A stretch of DNA of 64,000 nt from Enoplolaimus lenunculus (lineage: Eukaryota > Nematoda > Enoplea > Enoplida > Thoracostomopsidae). The stretch spans positions 62,001 to 126,000 of the forward strand of contig JASANG010004017.1 of NCBI GenBank assembly GCA_030248215.1, read 5' to 3'. The position numbers and the translations under genes are program-made. The notes under the pieces were generated by a model. It was not told the DNA's origin. It worked only from the letters and a program-made list of their open reading frames with translations, and ran no database searches. Positions 59,301 through 64,000 of the stretch are shown piece after piece; positions within the stretch are counted from its first letter, which is position 1; each line of letters begins with the position of its first letter.

Positions 59301-62300
59301 AAGGAGCGTAATTGAAATATAGCCGTTTTGGATTATCGTTCAAAAGAGTAAAAACCATAAATATTTCAAAATCAAAAATTCCGGTCCCGACAAGAAACTT
59401 GCACTCCGACTCCGATTTTGACAACATTCTATTCCGGTTAGAACCATGGAAGTAAATGTTCTGAAACAAAATTTCTTTAATACAAACGAAAACATTGCTT
59501 CAGCATATGCCCGATAATTATATAAAGCTAGAGCCTCGTTCTTTCAGCGATAAACATTCACGTGTTTTCGATGTTTGCCATAAACATTACGATAGGCATG
59601 TAATATTTACGTAATTAATTGTCGAATGTAAAGATATGTATGTTACCTGACATGCCACTTAGCCACAGCCTAAAATGAAATGAGCAGTTGCTTTTCTTTC
59701 TCATAAAATTTTAACCAAATTGTTATTGCAACCTGCTAAAACTACGACTTACTGCTATGTTGTGCGGTATTACTTGCTGCACTTGACCACCAACTTCATG
59801 CTGCTGGTTTTGCTGGGCTTTTGGGTGTACAGGAAATTGTTCTTGTGATTCCTGTTGTTTTTGTTGCTCCGAACTACTCGAAAAGGTTGCCTGAGCACTG
59901 CTTATATTTTCACTGTTGAGTTCTTCCGATTCTTTTGGTAGCGTATCTTGTTGCAGTTCGTCTTTCAACTGATTCTGCTGGTCATGTTGCTGATTTGATT
60001 TCGATTGGTCAATCTCTTGCAGCTGACTTAGTCCTTCACTGCCTGCATGACCACTTGATGTATCCATGGCCTCTTCCGCACCGGCAGTTATATCAGTTTT
60101 CGTTTGCCCCCCAGGTTCTTGCTTTTGAATTTCCTCAGGTTTCTTGTATGGTTTATCTGCTGTTTTTTGCGAATCCTCGCTTACAGACGCAGATAAATGA
60201 GTATCCTTAGAATCGAGATCACACGTTGGCTTGTTCTCAGCAGCAGTGACGGTGGCCTTAAAGATTAACACATATTTATGACATTGACAAATTCAAGGAC
60301 CGAACGTTACCCATAGGGTGGCGCTATACTTTTATACCTGCTATCAAAATCTACCGACTAATTGCCAGTTCTTTTGCAAAAATTTGCTACCAGAAAAAAT
60401 GAAAACTTGGGATCTCACTGTACATCAAAATTTACAAGTAAACGACAATAAAGATTTTCAAGTGAGTATGACTTTACTTCAGCACTAGATTCAGAAGCTG
60501 TGGGAGCAATTTCTTTGTTCGCAGTCACTGGCCTTTCACCTTCTTTCGTTGCAGTGTCGCAAATGTCTAAAATATACAAAATTTATCGAAATGCGTTTTT
60601 CTCAAAATTACTTAATAACGATCCTCGAAATGTTACTATACTCTCCAGGTTTTTCCACCTGATGCAGTGAAATGCGACTTGTCGTACAGCTGTATTATTC
60701 GTAATCGGTATAATATTTTAGCGCTATTTTAATGAACACAATTTTTTATCGAAACAAATTCTGCAATCTTTGTTGATATTAGACTAACGTGATCAAAAGA
60801 AAAACCAAACCTTTAATTCTGACATATCCTAGCCGAACATCGAGTAAGGGCTTAGATGAAGTGGTTTTCTAAAGCCGCTAAGATCAAAATGAGGGGCTAA
60901 AAATCAAAAATGTCTCGCAAATTTTTTGTGTTTTTAAATTTCCGTTTCAGTAGATTACGGTTCTAGCCCATGTTTTTATCTTTCCGTTTTTATTAGTACA
61001 TACCATTTCACACTTGATCGGTTTTTAGTGTGGAGAGCTGAATATGCGGAATTTTCAAATGGAGAGAGGCCCTCACAAGCCAAATACCAGAATCATCCTA
61101 AAAGCCCTTTGCTCGAACCTGGACCGAAAGGTTTTTTTCTACAGAAACCGTACCACTTTTTTCCGTTAACTTTGAATCGACATCCTGGTTTGACACATCT
61201 GCTTGGCTATTATCTGATTGCGACGGATCATCCGGTATATTTACATTGGTTGGCAAACCAGATGTTTCTTCGCTTTGAGGTTGAGCCACGGCCGGCACCG
61301 CTTTGGAATCTTTATCTTGCAATTGGACAGCACCAGCTTCACTGCCACCCTCTGAAGCATTTTCAACGGATGAAGCCATTGATCTGTCATTGCTCGACGC
61401 AAGGGTGCTAGGGGTTGGTTCTTGGCTTGTTGATATTGAATCAGCAGAAGGCTTTGTTTTTAACGCAGAATCCGAAACGCTTGGCGTCGTCACTTCCGGA
61501 ATAGTAGAACCTGCAAAGTTCATTCATGTGCATAGTTTTCTACCATACACACCCTAGATCCCTAGAACCTAAATATAACAAGTAAATATTTATGCATAAT
61601 TTTGCAAACCAGATTGAAAAAAATCGCATTCTCCAAAATTATTCTGAACCTAAAATATAGTCTTCATTCTCCAATTCTGAGACCCGTTTCTTGCAGGCTC
61701 CTCCTTATTTCCGGAATTCCGCATGTCATTCTACAGCCTGCTAAGTGCTAAATGTGCTACCTATCCATCTCTTTGACTACACTTCTGACCACAAAGTATT
61801 TTTATACTTAGTGTATCTAAAACGATGCGCAAAACAACTTGATGTAAATCCTAGATAAAACACGAATGGCATACCATCGCCTTGCTGCTGTTGTTGTTGT
61901 GGAGATTTGTCGCATGATTCATCCATAATATTTGGTGGTAGATCAGAAGACGACTATAACAAAAATCAAGTATAAAATTAACGTATCCTGAGGTATGTTT
62001 ACATGCCAAGAGTAAAGCGACATGCACACTGAAACGACTCCTTAAATTTTGTATAAACCGAAAAGATTGATATCAAACCCGAAACCAAAGTGCCATCAGG
62101 CAAAAAGTTGTATCTTCTGCCTTAAAACAGATTAATTGTAAACTCAATATATATGCGAATCCGAGATGAACAAAAAACGTCGTTAAACGCAGGTCAACCA
62201 AGCAAACTCCTCAAATTAGTTTAAATAAGTGGGGTGCCAGAAACAAGCATGCTTTATTTTTTCAATTATAAACATTTTGGCATATTTGCATGGTTCTACC

Positions 62301-64000
62301 AGAAACACAATTTTGCCGGAACACGAAAAGGGACCGGAATTTAGAATAACTTTCAACACTGAAATAAAGGTTTACTTTGTAGTAAACCCGTCAAAACCAT
62401 GTCTTGCGCAAGTTTTTAACGATTTCTTTTTAGTTTTCATCACTAGTACAACATCACTCACCAAATATTTTAATTAAACCACTTACTCACTATACTGAAC
62501 GAGATGAAACACAACGAGTTCGACTAATTATCTTGCAACTACAAAATCTGTTAATATTCAAAAAATTTGACATTACATTGTAAAAACTCCAGCTCCTGCG
62601 TGCTGCAATACCGGGACAGAAACCGATTTTTTGCAAGAATTCCGGTGGAGTCTGCGTACTTGATTCGAATATTTAAGAAACGTGAAACTTAGCTAAAACA
62701 CTGCATACAGGAACGCTTCGTAATGATTTAACCACAACAGAAACAATAATACCTAAGCCAAAATCAGTCTAAGCATAAGCTTTCTCTAGTGCCGTTCCGG
62801 GAACAAACGGTCCGCCCCTAATCTACGCATGGCCCGCAACTTTAATACGAACGATACGTACCAACACCGACGTTACCACTGGGGAATATGTTGTTCCAAC
62901 GGTACTAACTGATCCAGAGACAGTAGCTGCCATAGAAATCGTTTGTACCGGCTGCTCCGACGAAGTTGAGTTGCTCGTACTATTTGATACACCGGTAACC
63001 TGGGGCTGCTGAACAGCTGATTGTTGCTGATTTTTGCTCGGCATTACAAGTATCTTTTGTCCGCTTGGCGATTGGATAGCTTTTGCACCAGTCAAAAATA
63101 TCGTCTTACCCGATGGTGTTTTGATTGCCTTCAAAACCAGAATGACAAATTATTACCAACTAATTAGCAGCAAAAATTGTAACGAAACCAAAAGAACACA
63201 ACCACTTCAAATACAGGATTGTCTTAATCTAAAATGCAATCTTTGTTGGCTCAAATCGGCGGGTAGCGCACTCAAATGATGACTGAAAATTTTCTGGATG
63301 TTTAGGTCTATCTGTACTACCAATAGCTCGATATATGTGTAGATAGAACAGCTGTTCCAACGAAACTAAATGTGAGCAGAAAAAGTCCAACTTTTCTGTG
63401 AAAACTTTGTGTATAGCAAGTTGAAACTAAATCTAATTTCAGACACCGACGGTTTATAGCTGTAATCTGAAACAATTAAAGGCCTTAAATTAATAATTAT
63501 TAAATAAGCCAAGCAGACTTTTCCATATTAGGTCATATCGGACTACATTTTGGTCCTTTCACCTGCAAAGGTTGACCTGGTTTACTGCCTTGACCAGGAG
63601 TCATCAGACGGAGAACAGTTGCACTACCAGGACTCGTGCCGGAAGGACTTGCAGATTTGGCCTGAAAATAAATAAATGATACTGAAAGCATGGATAGAAT
63701 TTTGAAACGAGGGGTACGTTATATTAAATTGTCGAAAGGTGTTTTTGTGAAACCCGCTAAGAAGTTCATTAAAAAGGCTCTAACCAGGGTGCAACCGAAA
63801 TTACAATTTACCGGAACCGGAATTTAAAAAAATTACCGCAACGTAACCGGAAAAAGAAAAATACATGCCACCGAAAAATTAATTTTAATTTTCTTTTTGC
63901 AATATTATTCGTGAAATAACCCTAGTTGGAGATAGGTATTCACTTTATCCGTTGTATTTTAGATTTTCATAATCCACGGAAGCGAAATCTACCTTCGATG
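56383..64000 (-). CDS. HCFC1: host cell factor 1 (HCF-1), C-terminal part, runs off right edge
   Basis: Nuclear chromatin and transcription co-regulator. Exons in translation order: 63661-63563, 63128-62862, 61953-61875, 61510-61154, 60566-60478, 60256-59753, 59060-58953, 58610-58422, 58115-58019, 57699-57517, 56429-56383; phases agree. An 18 bp in-phase exon at 59669-59652 is possible. About 670 residues are in view. The first part is S/T/P/Q-rich ([24 protein letters not shown] like the human EPMDTS motif, Q-runs). The C-terminal fibronectin pair is clear: [92 protein letters not shown]. It ends [12 protein letters not shown], a basic nuclear-localisation-like tail. The N-terminal Kelch propeller lies outside. 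No CETHETGTT-type cleavage repeats were seen in these exons. Confidence 0.92.
62748..62830. mobile_element. Family B MITE fragment
   Basis: AATACCTAAGCCAAAATCAG followed by TCTAAGCATAAGCTTTCTCT and a terminus CGGTCCGCCCCTAATCTACG matches the right part of family B. It lies in an HCF-1 intron, about 30 bases past a splice donor. Confidence 0.6.
63785..64000. mobile_element. Family D hAT-like MITE, left end in window
   Basis: Starts CAGGGTGCAACCGAAATTAC, then ACCGGAACCGGAAT. Its right end was not found before the window edge. It lies in an HCF-1 intron. Confidence 0.55.

Overview
The window is animal nuclear DNA, A+T-rich, with small exons separated by long introns. A nematode is the best guess. 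The telomere-type hexamer TTAGGC (read as GCCTAA on the other strand) occurs as a clean tract near 16.76 kb and as degenerate arrays elsewhere, and TTAGGC is the nematode telomere repeat. The species cannot be named from this sequence.

Five host genes were recognised by reading exons frame by frame with matching splice phases. On the minus strand, 24.1-12.05 kb holds a collagen prolyl 4-hydroxylase alpha subunit (13 exons, about 534 residues). Minus strand 42.05-38.9 kb holds FRG1 (6 exons, last exon not secure). Plus strand 45.96-46.98 kb holds dynactin subunit 3 (3 exons, 191 residues). Plus strand 48.97-52.41 kb holds an SR splicing factor with RRM and zinc knuckle (5 exons, 200 residues) and an unusual RS tail at its N-terminus. 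Minus strand 56.4 kb to the right edge holds the C-terminal part of host cell factor HCF-1. The first 12 kb hold no recognisable gene, only short repeats and MITE remains.

Two LTR-retroelement fossils stand out. The first (27,701-38,825) has 1.2-1.3 kb LTRs, a primer-binding site, a polypurine tract and one 6.08 kb open frame: a Gag with two zinc knuckles plus a long extra region, and no recognisable pol. Its LTRs carry four hairpins sharing one core but with different, matching stems. The second (44,746-45,485, minus strand) is a miniature element of the TRIM kind: two ~310-330 bp LTRs around a 104 bp core that is little more than a primer-binding site and a polypurine tract. Each of its LTRs contains a tRNA-like segment with A-box and B-box. 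Its 14 bp primer-binding site is identical to that of the large element and its LTR 3' end is alike. Both therefore look like dependents of one unseen autonomous element.

At least four families of small inverted-repeat DNA transposons fill introns and spacers. Family A has ends reading TACTGTAGTGACCCGAAT. Family B has ends like ATGTAWAGAWCAGGGSCG and an interior of degenerate TTAGGC units. Family C (CACTGTAAAAA) is found inside B twice at the same site. Family D (CAGGGTKCAACCG) has 8 bp target duplications typical of hAT elements. Exon boundaries were derived by eye from frame, phase and splice-site dinucleotides; they have not been checked against transcripts.
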